Source of the DNA: Patiria pectinifera
Lineage: Eukaryota; Echinodermata; Asteroidea; Valvatida; Asterinidae
NCBI GenBank assembly: GCA_029964075.1
Contig: CM057144.1
Span: 8,207,281-8,271,280, forward strand
DNA: 64,000 bases
Direction: 5' to 3'
A model generated the notes under the pieces. The model did no database searches and was not told where the DNA came from. It was given only the letters and a program-made list of their open reading frames with translations. The translations under genes and the position numbers were made by a program. Positions 51,456 to 63,696 of this stretch are shown here, piece by piece (position 1 is the first letter of the stretch; each line of letters begins with the position of its first letter).

Positions 51456-53868
51456 GCTGTTTCGGATGTTTGTACTTACTTTTGTGTGAAAGACATGAAA
51501 ACATGACCAGAGTGCATGGAAAGTTTCACCCCAATAGGACGATACTTGCAGCGATAAAGAGCCTGAAATGATGCAATGTTAGGGCGCCCTCACAAGACAA
51601 CGTAATAATGACGTCACCTATATTTTCCACAAAGTATTTTCCAGTATGGACGTATGCAAAGTTAAATTGTGCCTACACTTGTAAAGTTATAGGGCTGCAA
51701 AGAATGCAAAGTTAGGGCGCCCTCACATGATGAACGATAATGCAATCATGCTGTGACACATCCCGACCCAGCATAGGTGTATGCAAAATCATGATTATTC
51801 CAACTCACATACCGAACTACAAGTTTGTGTCACATTTTACGTAAGCCACATAAATCTGTGGCATCATGACCGTACCGCGTAGAGTACGTGGGGACCTGGG
51901 CCCAATTTCATGGCGCTGCTAAGCACACGATTTTCTGCTAACGGAGCCTTAGTCTATTTCACGGAGGCCGCAAGCAGTAAGCACAGCGAAGAGCTTGCTA
52001 ACAAGAGACCTGATGACGTAATCACGACTTATGATGCACTGTTAGTGTGCCCCACAAGACAACTGAAGACGTAATCACGACTTAACCTATATGTTCCACA
52101 TATAGCACATTCCAGTATGCAAGGTTAGGGCGCCCTCACATGACGACCGATGATGTCCTCTTGACTTCACCTATATTCAGGTGAATAACTAATTCAAGTT
52201 TGTGTGAATGCAAAGTTTCAACCCAATCGGACGCATACATGTAATTCTGGAGATATTAGGCTAGAAATGATGCAAAGTTAGAGCGCCCTCACATGACAGC
52301 TAAGGACGTCACGATGATTTCAGCTATATTATCAAATACATGTATAACAGATCCCAATATGAGAGAATGCCAAGTTTCAATCCAATCGGACCCATACTTG
52401 CGGAGATATGGGGCTGCACATCATGTAAAGATAGGGCGCCCTCACATGAGAACCGATGATGTCACCATGACGGCACTTATATTTTCATATGAAAGACACC
52501 CCAATGTGAGGGCATGCAAAGTTTCAACGCAATCGGACCTATGCAAAGCTACAGGGCTACAAAGAATACAAAGCTAGGGCGCCCTCACATGACACCTGAT
52601 GACGTCAACATGACGACAACCTTCTAAGACCATGTGGGGCTGGTGATATGCGTGTCTGCCAAGTCTGAAGTCAATCAGATCTATAAAAGTGCCAAAATGT
52701 ACTAATTGAAGGAAAACGTGTACAAAACCTATGGAGAATCGAACATTTTAGTTCTGTAGATATAGACCTATAAGGAATAAAATGCCCCTTCAAGGGACTT
52801 CACATGACATTTGATGATGATGTCACTTCAATTTCTATCTATAACACATCCATGTCAATATGCATACCAAGTTTTAACCCAATCAGACTTGTACTTCCGA
52901 AGTTCAGTTTGAAGAAAAACGTGTACAAAACCAATAGGGAAATAATACATCTTTAATGTGATGTAACCTGACACCTCATGATGCCACGATGACGAATTTC
53001 TTCTAGGACCATCTATGGGTAGCGGTCTATTAAAGTGTGTACCAAGTATATAGTCGATCAAATTTACGAATTTGCCAAAGTTGAGCGTTTTAAAACGTGT
53101 ACAAAACCTATGGGGAAAATGTGCTTCTTTAATGTGAAGTAACGTGACACCTGATGACGTCACGATCACGAATTTCTTCAAGGACCATTTGTGGGTGATG
53201 GTATAGGTGTGTACCAAGTGTAACGTCGATTGCATTTACGAAAGTGCCGAAATGGAGCGTTTTAAAACATGTACAACCCTATGGGGAAAAATACATATTT
53301 AATGTGACGTAACCTGACACTTGATGACGTCACGATCACGAATTTCGTCTAGGACCATATGTGGGTGGTGGTCCAGGTATGAATTAAGTTTAAATTCGAT
53401 CGGATTTACGAAGATGCCAAACTGGAGTGTTTTAAAACGTGTACAAAACATATGGGGAAAAATGCATCTTTAATGTGACGTAACCTGACACCTGATGACG
53501 TCATGATCACAAATTTCGTCTAGCACCATCTGTGGGTGGTGGTCTAAGTATGAATTAAGTTTAAAGTCGATCGGATTTACGAAGATGCCAAACTGGAGTG
53601 TTTTAAAACGTGTACAAAACATATGGGGAAAAATGCATCTTTAATGTGACGTAACCTGACACCTGATGACGTCACGATCACAAATTTCTTCTAGGACCAT
53701 CTGTTGGTGGTGGTCTAAGTATGTACCAAGTCTGAAATCAATCGGATTTGAAAAAGTGGAAAAGTGAACTGGTGGAAGAAACGTGTGTTAAACCTATGGA
53801 GAAAAAATCTGAAAAAGGAGAAAAAAAACTAGAGGTATGCGTTTGAGGACAAACGCAAGCTGTTTCGG
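51456..53868. repeat. Degenerate array of about 171 bp, many units with a CRE
   Basis: The word GTACAAAAC-TATGGGGAAAA recurs at about 52719, 52923, 53099, 53271, 53441, 53612 and 53783 (periods 204, 176, 172, 170, 171, 171). Most of the better units contain TGATGACGTCACGATCACGA, TAGGACCAT-TGTGGGTGGTGG and AAGT-TAAAGTCGATCGGATT. The earlier part (51530-52600) is a more diverged version with AGGGCGCCCTCACATGA and TTTCAACCCAATCGGAC. The array ends at GACAAACGCAAGCTGTTTCGG (53868), a border word also at 51440-51465. Confidence 0.8.
51784..51900. repeat. Dispersed 115-bp repeat, partner at 55783-55895
   Basis: CCAACTCACATACC-AACTACA, CGTAAGCC-CATAAATCTG, TGGCATCATGAC-GTACCGCG and GGGGACCTGG are shared in direct orientation with few differences. 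Confidence 0.75.
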
Positions 53869-55737
53869 CTGTGACGTGTGTTGATGACATGACGACATCA
53901 CCTCAAATTTCATAGATATTTGATACGTACATTAGTTACATGCAAATGGAATCTCTAGTTATACAAATACCATACAATATAGGCCCTGACAATTATCCCT
54001 TTAATGACGGCACATGACGTGATAATGTTTGAAGCAAATCTAAGTTTGAAGCCAATGGAACTAGCACTTTCAGAGATAAATGGTGTGAAATATAATAAAT
54101 ACTATAACTTGAATGTTTGGTCACATGGTATGCGATGACGTCATGAAGGCGTCATCATGGTGTGATCATGACGTATAATGTGGTTTTGTACTCATAACAC
54201 ACCCTGGAATACTTGCGTACCAGCTTTGAACCTAATCGGACTGGTACGTCCTAGAGATAGAGAATCTTGAGAACTATAGCCGTCAGGTGATACTGTACAA
54301 TCGTACGTACGTCATTGTGACGAAAATTGTTTTTGAGCCATCAGTGAGTGGTGTTGTTAAATCTAATGTCGATCAGCTTTAGCAAACTGCCAAAATATAA
54401 TTATTAGCTGAAGAAAACATGTACAAATCCAATGGTGAAAAGCTGCACCTTTTAAAGTGATGTCAGGTGACATCAACATCAATAGGATATTTGAATATGC
54501 TGCAGGGAGTTAAGGTGAAAATATGGGCAAGAGACACGCTGATAAAACAGCACATTGGATCGGGGTTTGTTAAATAGCAACAACGCTCTGAATCAAGTGA
54601 ATGTGATAAAAGAAAAAAAAATGTAGAGCATTGTGCAAAAGAGGGTTTCAGAGCTATACGGGGCCGTCTATTGTGAGTCTGCTCATATGCCTATGCAAAT
54701 AGCTAGACAATAGCGATAGAGAAGAGAGTGAGATATATCGCTGTAGTACTAGTAGTGTGGAGTTGGAGTAGTTGCTTTTTGGGCAATTTTCTTGAAATAC
54801 TATGCAGGGCGTAAAGCAATGTGTCGAACTGGAAGTATTAGTCAGCTTGTGGGACTAAATAAAAACTGACTATTTCAGGTAAATGTCAGGTCATGTATCT
54901 TTTTGAGCTCCATATCTTGATATTTGACGCGCCATTTTCAAACAGGAGGAATGCCTAGTCCTGTTGCCGGGAATGTTGGATAGTTTTTGTTTCTCAGCAC
55001 CACCCAACCGTTACAAGAAATATCCTTTTCCACTGTAAACTGTTACAAATAAAAAGTGCATATTAGCTTTTATGACTGCCTAAACTCACAGTTGGCATCC
55101 AGTTTTGTCCTTACTTAATTTTAACCTATCTTACTTCAGTTCCCCACCATTTCCATTTGTCACATAGCATTCTTTGATCCGCACACCTCCAATCCTGTTT
55201 GTATCCAGCTCCCTAAAAGCCATGACTAACCTCCAACACGGAGTGGCCTGTCAAGAAATTTGGCCTGCGTGTCATTTTGCTTGTGTCGATCTGTGATTTT
55301 GGTCTTACATGTATTGTCCTGGCTATGGCCATGAGTGCCGGACCAATGCAGTTGCACGTCACGTACATTTTTGGGCATTTCATCACAGGAAACACTAGAG
55401 GGCAGCAAACAACTTTAACAGTAACATACATGATTCATGTTGGGAGTGAAAATACCAATAGTACTGAGCAGACGAGAAGGGAATTAAATTTAATCACGTC
55501 TTGGAAAGAATTCCATATACGGACTCCAGTTATTTTCCTAGATATGAATTGAAAAGTACCAAAAGTTGTAAATCTGACGAAGAAACGGAAATTTAGGAGG
55601 GGAAAAAATCAAGATTTTCTTTAAAAATACTTTGACGTTTCCTGTCATGGCCCATAGAGGTGGAGGCTTACACGTATATGGAATTCTTTCCAGTGTTCCT
55701 AACGTGGCGCACTTGAACAAATCCCCGAAAATCCCAT
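53869..55737. other. Diverged continuation of the array, then unique sequence
   Basis: 53880-54480 still shows array words (GATGACGTCATGAAGG, CAGGTGACATCAAC, AACCTAATCGGACTGG). 54480-55737 is non-coding with short frames only; a 91-codon frame at 55277-55552 shows no recognisable motif. Confidence 0.4.
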
Positions 55738-55782
55738 ATTAACATTTAAGAAATTCTCTAAAGTTGTTAACTTCTGATAACG

Positions 55783-55895
55783 CATGATTATCCCAACTCA
55801 CATACCCAACTACAGGTTTGTCACATTTACGTAAGCCGCATAAATCTGTGGCATCATGACTGTACCGCGTAGAGTGCGCGGGGACCTGGACAGCT
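55783..55895. repeat. Dispersed 115-bp repeat, second copy
   Basis: Direct partner of 51784-51900. Confidence 0.75.
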
Positions 55896-55974
55896 GTAGG
55901 GCGGCAAGGCATGCACGCGCACGCTGTCAAAATGTCAAGTTGGATAACGGTTGAGTTGTCCGACCCCATGGGTA

Positions 55975-56110
55975 CAAAGCCTATGGAGAAAACAACATGC
56001 ACAATGCCTATGGAGAAAAGAACGTGTACAAACCCTATAGAAAGAAGAACGTGTACAAACCCTATGGAGAAAAGAACGTGTACAAACCCTATGGAGAAAA
56101 AAATGCACCT
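55975..56110. repeat. 27-bp tandem repeat CCCTATGGAGAAAAGAACGT
   Basis: Five units of about 27 bp (CCTATGGAGAAAAGAACGTG, TACAAAC). The 27-bp period keeps a frame open as NPMEKRTCT repeats. It is derived from the GTACAAACCTATGGAGAAAA border of the 171-bp array units, amplified on its own. Confidence 0.75.
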
Positions 56111-56323
56111 TTAATGTTACGTAACTTGACACTTGATGACGTCATGATTACGAATTTCTTCTAGGACCATCTGTGGATGGTGGTCTAAGTGTGTGCCAAG
56201 TCTGAGGTTGATGCAATTTAAGAAAGTGCCAAAGTGCCCTTAAGAAAGAAAAACGTGTACAAACCCTATGGAGAAGAGTCTGAAAGAGAAAAAAAAAAGA
56301 AAAAAAAAATCTTAACGAAAACA

Positions 56324-56352
56324 AGAGCTGTTTCGGTGAGTCACCGAAACAG
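56324..56352. repeat. Perfect hairpin AGCTGTTTCGGTGA / TCACCGAAACAGCT
   Basis: 14-bp arms separated by one base. It holds the AGCTGTTTCGG border word seen at 51455 and 53858 facing its own complement, so it is probably the junction of two array-type elements head to head or the end of a foldback. Confidence 0.7.
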
Positions 56353-57071
56353 CTAATAATACATGGTCATCAATACAATTAATTTTGATATGGAGAACAT
56401 GATTAGTGCCAATGACATCAATTGATGAAGACGCCTGAGGAAATGAATCAGAGCAGAAAACATATGGTAATCTATGGTGTGTTGGCTAAAGACCAATGTA
56501 AGGTAAAATAGGAGAGAGTGGCAGCCCAACCTGCAAGAACAAAATGGTTCACCTTTGCTTTCATGAGTAACACAGTTCAGGAGTATTATCATATTGACTT
56601 CAAACACTTCTTGTCAGTCTTGATCATTTCTCTGCTAATTCTTACTTGGACTCTTCTTGCTTCACACTATCTCAATTCCTCTCTTCTTCTAACCATTCAG
56701 TGATGAAGTCCTGTTATCTTTTATCACACGCAACCTTTTTTTAGTTATTATCCGTTTTTAATTTTCTTTGATGCGCAATTGTTATTCTTATTGTGTAAGT
56801 TTAATTTTCAGATGTTTTTTAAATAATGAAATAAACCACAGGTTTAGTTTCAGTTAGGGCAGCCTTCAAAACTGACTTCGCGAAGTGTTCGCGAACTTCG
56901 CGAATATCCAAAGAGCTAGCCAGTTTGCGAACTTCGCGGAGCTACTCATCCATCCGTGGTCAAGTTAATGAGGTAGCGCGAAACTTGCGCCTTTGTTATG
57001 TTAATGGTCGTACTGAATAATTCACAGCACTTGCCCGTCTTATTATCATAACGCGAAGTCAGCGAACATGC

Positions 57072-57347
57072 GTGCAGATGTATTTTCCAGAGACTGTTCG
57101 CAATCAGTGTCCAGAAGTAGCATGTGAAATGTCGATTTTTTTATTGCAGGAATTAGTCAAACAACCGAACGGATATTTGGACAACTTTCTGTTTGGGTAT
57201 TATTTAGATGTTTCGGTATTATATAATGCAATCACTCAATTGTCAAAAATAAAGTTGAAAGAAACACCAATTGTCCAGAAACAAATTAACGTAAAAACAC
57301 GAAAGATCGTTTTAAAAGATCGTTTCAAAAACGTTTCTCTCCATTAA
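57072..57347 (+). CDS. Hypothetical ORF inside the TTCGCGAA foldback
   Basis: 91 codons (FPETVRNQCPEVACEMSIFL, then basic KTRKIVLKDRF). It looks weakly protein-like and lies in the left arm near the terminus. The right arm at 61466-61708 holds a different 80-codon frame. I see no known domain in either; both may be decayed or chance frames. Confidence 0.2.
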   Translation: MQMYFPETVRNQCPEVACEMSIFLLQELVKQPNGYLDNFLFGYYLDVSVLYNAITQLSKIKLKETPIVQKQINVKTRKIVLKDRFKNVSLH

Positions 57348-58010
57348 GTGTAATAATTATTTTAATACTTTTTTTTACAATACTTCCCGGGAACCTAAAT
57401 TACGGTATTATGCTTAACACGGTTCATTCAAGTAAATGAAACATTAAATGATTGAAATACATTGTACATGTAATTATTTTTATTACCTTCGGTTTGAAAA
57501 TGAACCGAAACGAGTTTGGAAAGAAATGCGAATAAACTGAAGACAACTGTTGATCAACTCTCTATCGGGAAGTACAGAAACTGTCACTCATGAATTTTTA
57601 CGAAGCCCACACGTCACTAAAATATCCTTGGCAACATTGTTACTATAGATATGCCTTGCGCAAGACAACCTATATATGGGATGTGTGGGCGGGTCTTATT
57701 GTCTATCAATCAAATCAGTTTGGCGCGAACGTTTCCCAGCTCATCTCATTGGTGGTGAAATGTCGTCATGACGATAAACCTGTCTGTCTTGCGCAGCGCC
57801 GGTGACAATTTCAAGTTCCCACGCCCTGTTATTTCTGCGAGTAGCCAAACTGACCAGAATCCTTTTGCACCACATGCGGGCGTCGTTTGGAGCTGCCGAC
57901 GGCTGTTTACTGTACAGGCTGTATCAGGCTACGCGGAGTTCGCGAACCTCAGCTGTGCTGCCGTCGTGTTCCCCGTGTCAACATACATCGACCAACGTAT
58001 AAAGGTTGCA

Positions 58011-60454
58011 TGGGACCTGACTTCCAGCGCAACGTGTGCTCAGATTAATAATGCCCGTTCCTTTGGAACTACTGACTGCGTATATTGGGCGCCGATATCA
58101 AGGCATTCCGAAGGGACGGCTGGTCTGGCGCAGTGTGAAGGGGACGGTTGGCCATAAATTGTGACCATTTGGATTTTTTTCCGGAACAGAATTAAGATTT
58201 TTAAAACATGCTTAAAGTATACAAGTATAATGTAAACCTCACTGAATTGAAACTCCAAATTCGGCCATTTAAATTGTTGTAACTCCAAAATGCAAACACC
58301 TATGAAGCTAGCTGATTCAAACTCCATTGATTTTGTTGTGTAATTTTCATCATGGTGATACAAAATAGGATAATTTTATTTTTTGCTAAAAATGATATTC
58401 GTCGGACGCCCTAATCCAACATCTTTGAAGAATAATAAGTGAATTTGAAATAAAAATAAAACCGCTCCCATTCATGGAAGTCTCGAAAAGAAATGGTTTC
58501 GTGAATTTTTTTTTAACCATATTACCCATGTTGATTAAAACAATTATTGTGAAAAATGTATTATTTTATTAGATTATTTCGTTTACTGTCTGTGTCGTAC
58601 AAAACAAAGCCGCAAAAATATCAAGACCTCCATATGACTTGTGCCCACTTATAGTAAAAAGAAATGCTGGAGGATTCGACGACGAGAAGGGGAAAAAAAG
58701 TAATTACATTTGTATTGAGCCTTCAGAACAACATAAACAAGTAGTGAAGTACACGCATAGCATGCAGTGGCTTGGACGGTACACAATAGATAGTCTACAA
58801 GATTAGTGTGCGCATCTGTGCTGCAGCATAGCACTAGAGTCAGTTCCCCCTGCGACCCTTACACGTTGGTGGATGTATTGATGCAGGGATCACGACGGTA
58901 GCACAGGTTCGCGAAGTCCGCGGCGCCGTAGCTGTCAACGAAATCAACCGGCTCGACGCATCGTAACCATAGAGAAGCACACAAATACTAGTTGATGTAG
59001 TTTGACACAAGACGTAAATAAAAGAACAAGTTCGTCCTTGCATTCCATGCTCTATGCTCCTTGGTGCAGTACCACATCATGGATGAATTTTCTGGGCTGC
59101 TTCCAGAGGTTGCTGATTTACTTCGTTTTACCCAGCGAATTGAACATGGTGCTAACTTGTTATCTACCAACACTAGCTGCGAAGCACAAATGTGCCAAAA
59201 TGTTTGTGGGCGGCCGGACGCACTCAGACAATTTCGAGAAAAAAACACCCTCACGTTTCTCGTAGATGATGGATGGCGTTGAGAAAAACAGCTCACTCGT
59301 GAAATTCACCACAGTAATAGTTTCGTGAAAGTAGCTGTTCAACTAAACTTACCCATATTCAGTACAGTATATTTATTGTGGAAAATATTCGCAGCTTTTT
59401 ATTAGTTTATTTCGTTTACGCTGTCGGCCTGAATGACAATAATTCATGTACATGAACAGCCATGTAAATAACTCGGGACTTTCCCATTTTGAGCACGCAA
59501 TGCATGAGCACGCAATGCATGAGCACGCACCGTTAATGCATGTAGTCAGCTCCAGGCTGAACAATGCACTGAGGTTATGGGAACATTGTGTGATAGGGCT
59601 CCCGCGAACATTGCAGAGTCCATCACCAAATGCAATGAAGCACCCGTATCCAGTGAGAAATGACACGAACGAGGTGCAGAATTTTGCCTTCCTTGGCCGA
59701 CTAAGTCTTCACATCGTAGATCAGATGAGTCTACATGTTGTTGGTGTACTAATCATCTTGCCTATATAGTACTGTAGCAGTAGCAGATCAACTCTGCAGC
59801 CGCCCATGATACGTGTAGTGCCTACATTCCCATTATTATTATGCCCAATTCACTTCGATGTGTATCAATTATCATACAATTTAAGGTAATCAGTGTATAT
59901 TACAATAATTATAGTTTTTGATTCTCGTTCATAAAACAAAACCCTGCCGCCCAGCTCATATTCAACATAATATCTTGGTGAACTTTGAGTTCGATGATGC
60001 AATAATAAAGTAACTTACTAATTTCATATTTATTTACTCATTGAACTTCAGTGTAAAAGAGCAATCATATTAGAAATGTATAGATCCTAATGGCGATCTT
60101 TGACGAGAAGAAAGTTGTAATAGGATTTGTGTATAAGTTTTATTTTCAAATTCTTTAGATAGACTGGCATTTAAATTAACAATTCTGAGATATTAAAAAA
60201 AGATAATAATAATGTACAAGCATGCCAAATCCACACCCTCAAAATTGCTTTATTTCAGACTTATGAGTTCACCCGAACACAATAAAGAAAACAAAAAGGC
60301 TTCAGAATTCCATGGGGAGTAAAATGCAATCATACATGATATAGAACAACATAAACGTTCAGTACATAACTACATGTAAATGCACATGTACTGTACATGT
60401 ATGTACATGTACACGTTGTACTGTACAATCGCGCTTGAAGTCAGCTCCCATGCG
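58011..60454. other. Central part of the foldback, no recognised gene
   Basis: Short overlapping frames near 59000-59340 on both strands, with no domain. A TGCATGAGCACGCAA triple repeat occurs at 59495-59535 and palindromic ACATGTAC clusters at 60380-60415. Confidence 0.4.
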
Positions 60455-60899
60455 ACCTTTTACATGTTGGCCCATCCATTGATACAGGGATCACGACGGC
60501 AGCACAGCCAGCTAGCTAGCTGAGCATGAGGTTCGCGAACTCCGCGTTACGTTTCAGCCCAACAGCCTGCACATTAAACAGCCGTCGGCAACTCCGAACG
60601 ATGCCTGGCGCGAAACTGGTCTGGCTGGTTTGGCTCCTTGCCCAAATAAGAGCGTGGGAACTTGTGTAGCACAAGACAGACAGGTAGATCGTCATGACGA
60701 CGGCGTGTCACCACCAATGCGACGAGCTGTGAAAACGTTCCCGCCAAACTGGAGTTCACTGATAGGCAATAAGACTCGCCCAAACATCCCATATATAGGT
60801 TGACTAGTGCAAGGCATTTCCATAGTAACATTATTGTCAAGGATATCTAGTGACGTGTGTCGGCTTCGTAAATATTCATAACACAGTTTCTAAACTGCA

Positions 60900-61720
60900 T
60901 GGTCAAAGTTGATTTAACCGTCCTCTTCAGTGTCTTACTATAATAATTTCTTTCCAATTCTGTAACGAAATGTTCATATACATGTATGTTTTGAAGAAAC
61001 GGGAAATGATTTATTCTATCCTAATTGGACGCTTTTTATTATTCCTCTAAAATTACGGTTGATTTTTTAATTGTTTTTACGGTCATTAAGCATAAAGATT
61101 ACTGATTGTTCGGCTAAAATATTTGCGTTTGGGTGCATTACCTCCTTCAAAAGAAAATTTGTTATTTATTGCTATGGCATTTCAAAAAGATCCGCAGCAA
61201 CTTGAAGTTGTTTTATTGATAACGTATTAGGCCTGATATACTCCTCTTCAATTCTACCTTGGAGGAAAAATAGAAAGGGCTACATGCAGACAACATCTCC
61301 AGTAAATAAGTTCTACAAAATGCGGAAATCGGAAGCCATGGATAGTACACTTTTCCGTATCACGACAATCGGTGCTTAATTATATAAAAGTGCAGTTCAT
61401 ATACAAATAATATAGATCGTATTTTGAGGCGAAACGCTTTCTGAAAATACATTTTTGCAGTCTTTGTGCTTGATGAATACCGCAGGTGTGAAGTTAAAAT
61501 ATTACCCAAGAGCCAAGAAACTTGCGGCAAGGAATTTTCATTCCGATTTCAGGAAGTTGATTTCAAGTTGTCAACATTATCAAACGATGTGACGGAAATT
61601 TGCCACTTATCAAAAAATATTCGGGAACACAGCGCCTTGCTAGCTCCTGGTTTAACAAATACCGCCGACGCAACTAAGCCTGAATATTACCGGAGCACTG
61701 ACCGGTAGCTTACGCGAACT
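60900..61720. other. Inner right arm, AT-rich
   Basis: Includes the 80-codon frame at 61466-61708 (+), unidentified. No other feature. Confidence 0.3.
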
Positions 61721-62029
61721 CCGCGTACGCCAGTTTCGCGCACTTCGCGAACTCAGCAGCTGTAGCATATTAGCATAGTTTTAGCATAACAAAGGCGCAT
61801 TGTCATGCGATGCAAATGAACCTGCACAGCTCGAAGTTTACTCCTAACTTGGAATCAAAATTACTTCGCGAACTTCGCTGACTTCGCGAACGCTCAGTTT
61901 TGAAGCCTGCCCTTAGTTTCTAGATACTGTAATGCACGCTAATAGGTTGGCCCTATTAATGTGATCGGTGAGTTTGCAAGTTTTGAATATCAGATTAAAG
62001 CTGAGAGTTTTCCAGTGTTGTAGTCGAGT

Positions 62030-62175
62030 ACCGAGTACTATCCAGTACCTAAGTTGCCGAGTACGAGTATGAGTACTTGTGCTTCCGAGTACTACAAGAA
62101 CAGGTCTCAGAGTGCGAGTACTCGAACGTCCGAGTACGAGTACTTGTATTCCGAGTACGAGTACGAGTACTCGAA
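62030..62175. repeat. GAGTAC low-complexity repeat
   Basis: Irregular repeats of CCGAGTACGAGTACTCG; palindromic and self-complementary. Frames through it are artefacts. Confidence 0.8.
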
Positions 62176-62233
62176 TTTCCGAATATGGCACCGGGTACAT
62201 TTTGCTTCAAGCCTAAAATTATGTGTACTGTTA

Positions 62234-62296
62234 ATCACTTAAAGACTTTCGTCTTTGTACGCCTTTTTTAAAGACTTTCGTCTTTGTACGCTTTTT
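62234..62296. repeat. 30-bp direct duplication AAAGACTTTCGTCTTTGTACG
   Basis: AAAGACTTTCGTCTTTGTAC occurs at 62240 and 62270; each unit contains the self-complementary word AAAGACTTTCGTCTTT. Confidence 0.75.
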
Positions 62297-62554
62297 CAAT
62301 TATTTGAAATAAATTTGTCTTTTTAAATTGGCAACAGTAGTCTCAAATCAATGTGAATGTATTTTCCAAGGAAATGCTACACAGCTGAGATACAGACATG
62401 AACGTTTAGGTCAACTGTCATTTAATAAAATTAATCTATATTGTTGTGCATTTAATTTATATTATTATTCCTGGTTTTTATCAGGTCCTTGGATTCCTCA
62501 AGACTTAAAAAACACAAGTACAACAAGCATTCAAATTGCCTAGAAAAGATTTCT

Positions 62555-63031
62555 TTATTTGTACTTAGTCTCAACCACTATTTTTAGTGTTCTTACAAAG
62601 GAGGGTGTTTCTTCTGCATATGCTTGATGAAGTTTCGAAGTTTCGAATAAGGTTCGAAGTTGTCCCATATGTTTCTGATATGCAAACAGCACAAAGCATG
62701 CACGCTGCACTGTGACGTTCACGCCATTTTGGACAAATTCCCTGTGATCCTTGAACCCAAACTTCACAACAGTGGACACATACGACATGATACATGTATT
62801 TTTGGGGTTCTTTGCATGAATAACGTATAACAATTTGGGTAAAAGTGCCACACAGGCAAGCAAAAGCGAACGTCGACGGTACATGTATGCGAAAAAACCA
62901 GCAGAAAAAAAATCGTGTTTCTTGGTGACTATGCATTTAGTCTGCTTCCCATTCCTAGGCCTCTGTTTAAGGCTATGCCGCTGTGGACAAATCCTTACAA
63001 ACAACACGGCAGATAATGTGACAGTGTACAA
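62555..63031 (-). CDS. Unidentified 158-codon ORF (doubtful)
   Basis: The longest minus-strand frame in the right 10 kb that is not a repeat product. It includes SYVSTVVKFGFKDHREFVQ and QRACFVLFAYQKHMGQLRTL. A second minus frame (62571-62936) overlaps it for 121 codons, which argues against selection on either. No signal peptide, domain or splice context recognised. Could be an exon or transposon relic, or chance. Confidence 0.2.
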   Translation of the reverse strand: MYTVTLSAVLFVRICPQRHSLKQRPRNGKQTKCIVTKKHDFFSAGFFAYMYRRRSLLLACVALLPKLLYVIHAKNPKNTCIMSYVSTVVKFGFKDHREFVQNGVNVTVQRACFVLFAYQKHMGQLRTLFETSKLHQAYAEETPSFVRTLKIVVETKYK

Positions 63032-63035
63032 ATGA

Positions 63036-63696
63036 ATATGATGGAAATACCTTTAATTTTCCACATTAACAGCTATCTTATCCTTTTTAGTCCTATTTTA
63101 AACCTTTTCAGCATCATAAATATGTAAAAAAATATTAAAGAAATTGCACAAATGAAAGACAATTGCACAGTGGGCTTACAGTAACATGTTTCACTGTTTG
63201 AAGCACCACTGAGAAGGATGAAAAGTAACTTCTTTTACATAATTGGTATTTTCTCAGCAACCCAATGTGCTGCTTTCATGATTTTTTCAGTATTTGAAAG
63301 AAAAAAACTCTCAGCTTCAATCTGATATCCAAAACACAAAATTCACAGATCCCGTCAAGGTAAATGTTTGTTAGTTTGTTTGATTTCCATCTGTACTATA
63401 TACCTGTTTGTTAATAATTCAATACATTGTAATGAGGTACAAATGGGGGTAAAATCCTGAGGTCTAACCCTCCTGTAGTGGAGTACCCAGTCCCAGACTG
63501 CAGTTGATACATTGTATTAAACAATACTATTGCATGTGAAAATGCATTATAATAGATATGCTATCCCTAAATCGACTAATAATAATAATGTTAAAAAAAA
63601 AAATTAAAGACATTAATGTCCTGCTGCGTTAGAACATGAATAACATGTTAAGTTAGTACAAAGAAAACCTTTATACTTGTCCAAATAAAACTCTTT
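63036..63696. other. No supported gene
   Basis: AT-rich sequence; nothing recognised. Confidence 0.35.

Larger units (their letters stand above)
56852..61912. mobile_element. 5.06-kb foldback element rich in TTCGCGAA
   Basis: Ends AGGGCAGCCTTCAAAACTGA and inverted TCAGTTTTGAAGCCTGCCC lie between 8-bp direct repeats TTAGTTTC (56844-56851, 61913-61920). The terminal 200 bp on each side are dense in CGCGAACTTCGCGAA words. Long diverged arms continue: 57585-58010 matches 60455-60880 inverted (ATATGGGATGT, ACCTGTCTGTCTTG, GCCGACGGCTGTTTA), and 58855-58960 is a third partial copy. An 8-bp target fits hAT-type or similar. No transposase recognised. Confidence 0.75.

Noticed and set aside
55911-56114. 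Frame encoding NPMEKRTCT repeats as a possible peptide precursor
   Set aside because: The 27-bp repeat derives from the non-coding border of the 171-bp array units; no signal peptide.
58988-59342. Cluster of open frames on both strands at 59.0-59.3 kb
   Set aside because: Four overlapping frames on two strands, none with a recognisable motif; inside a foldback element.
62077-62271. Frames of Glu-Tyr-Ser repeats
   Set aside because: Read through GAGTAC simple sequence.
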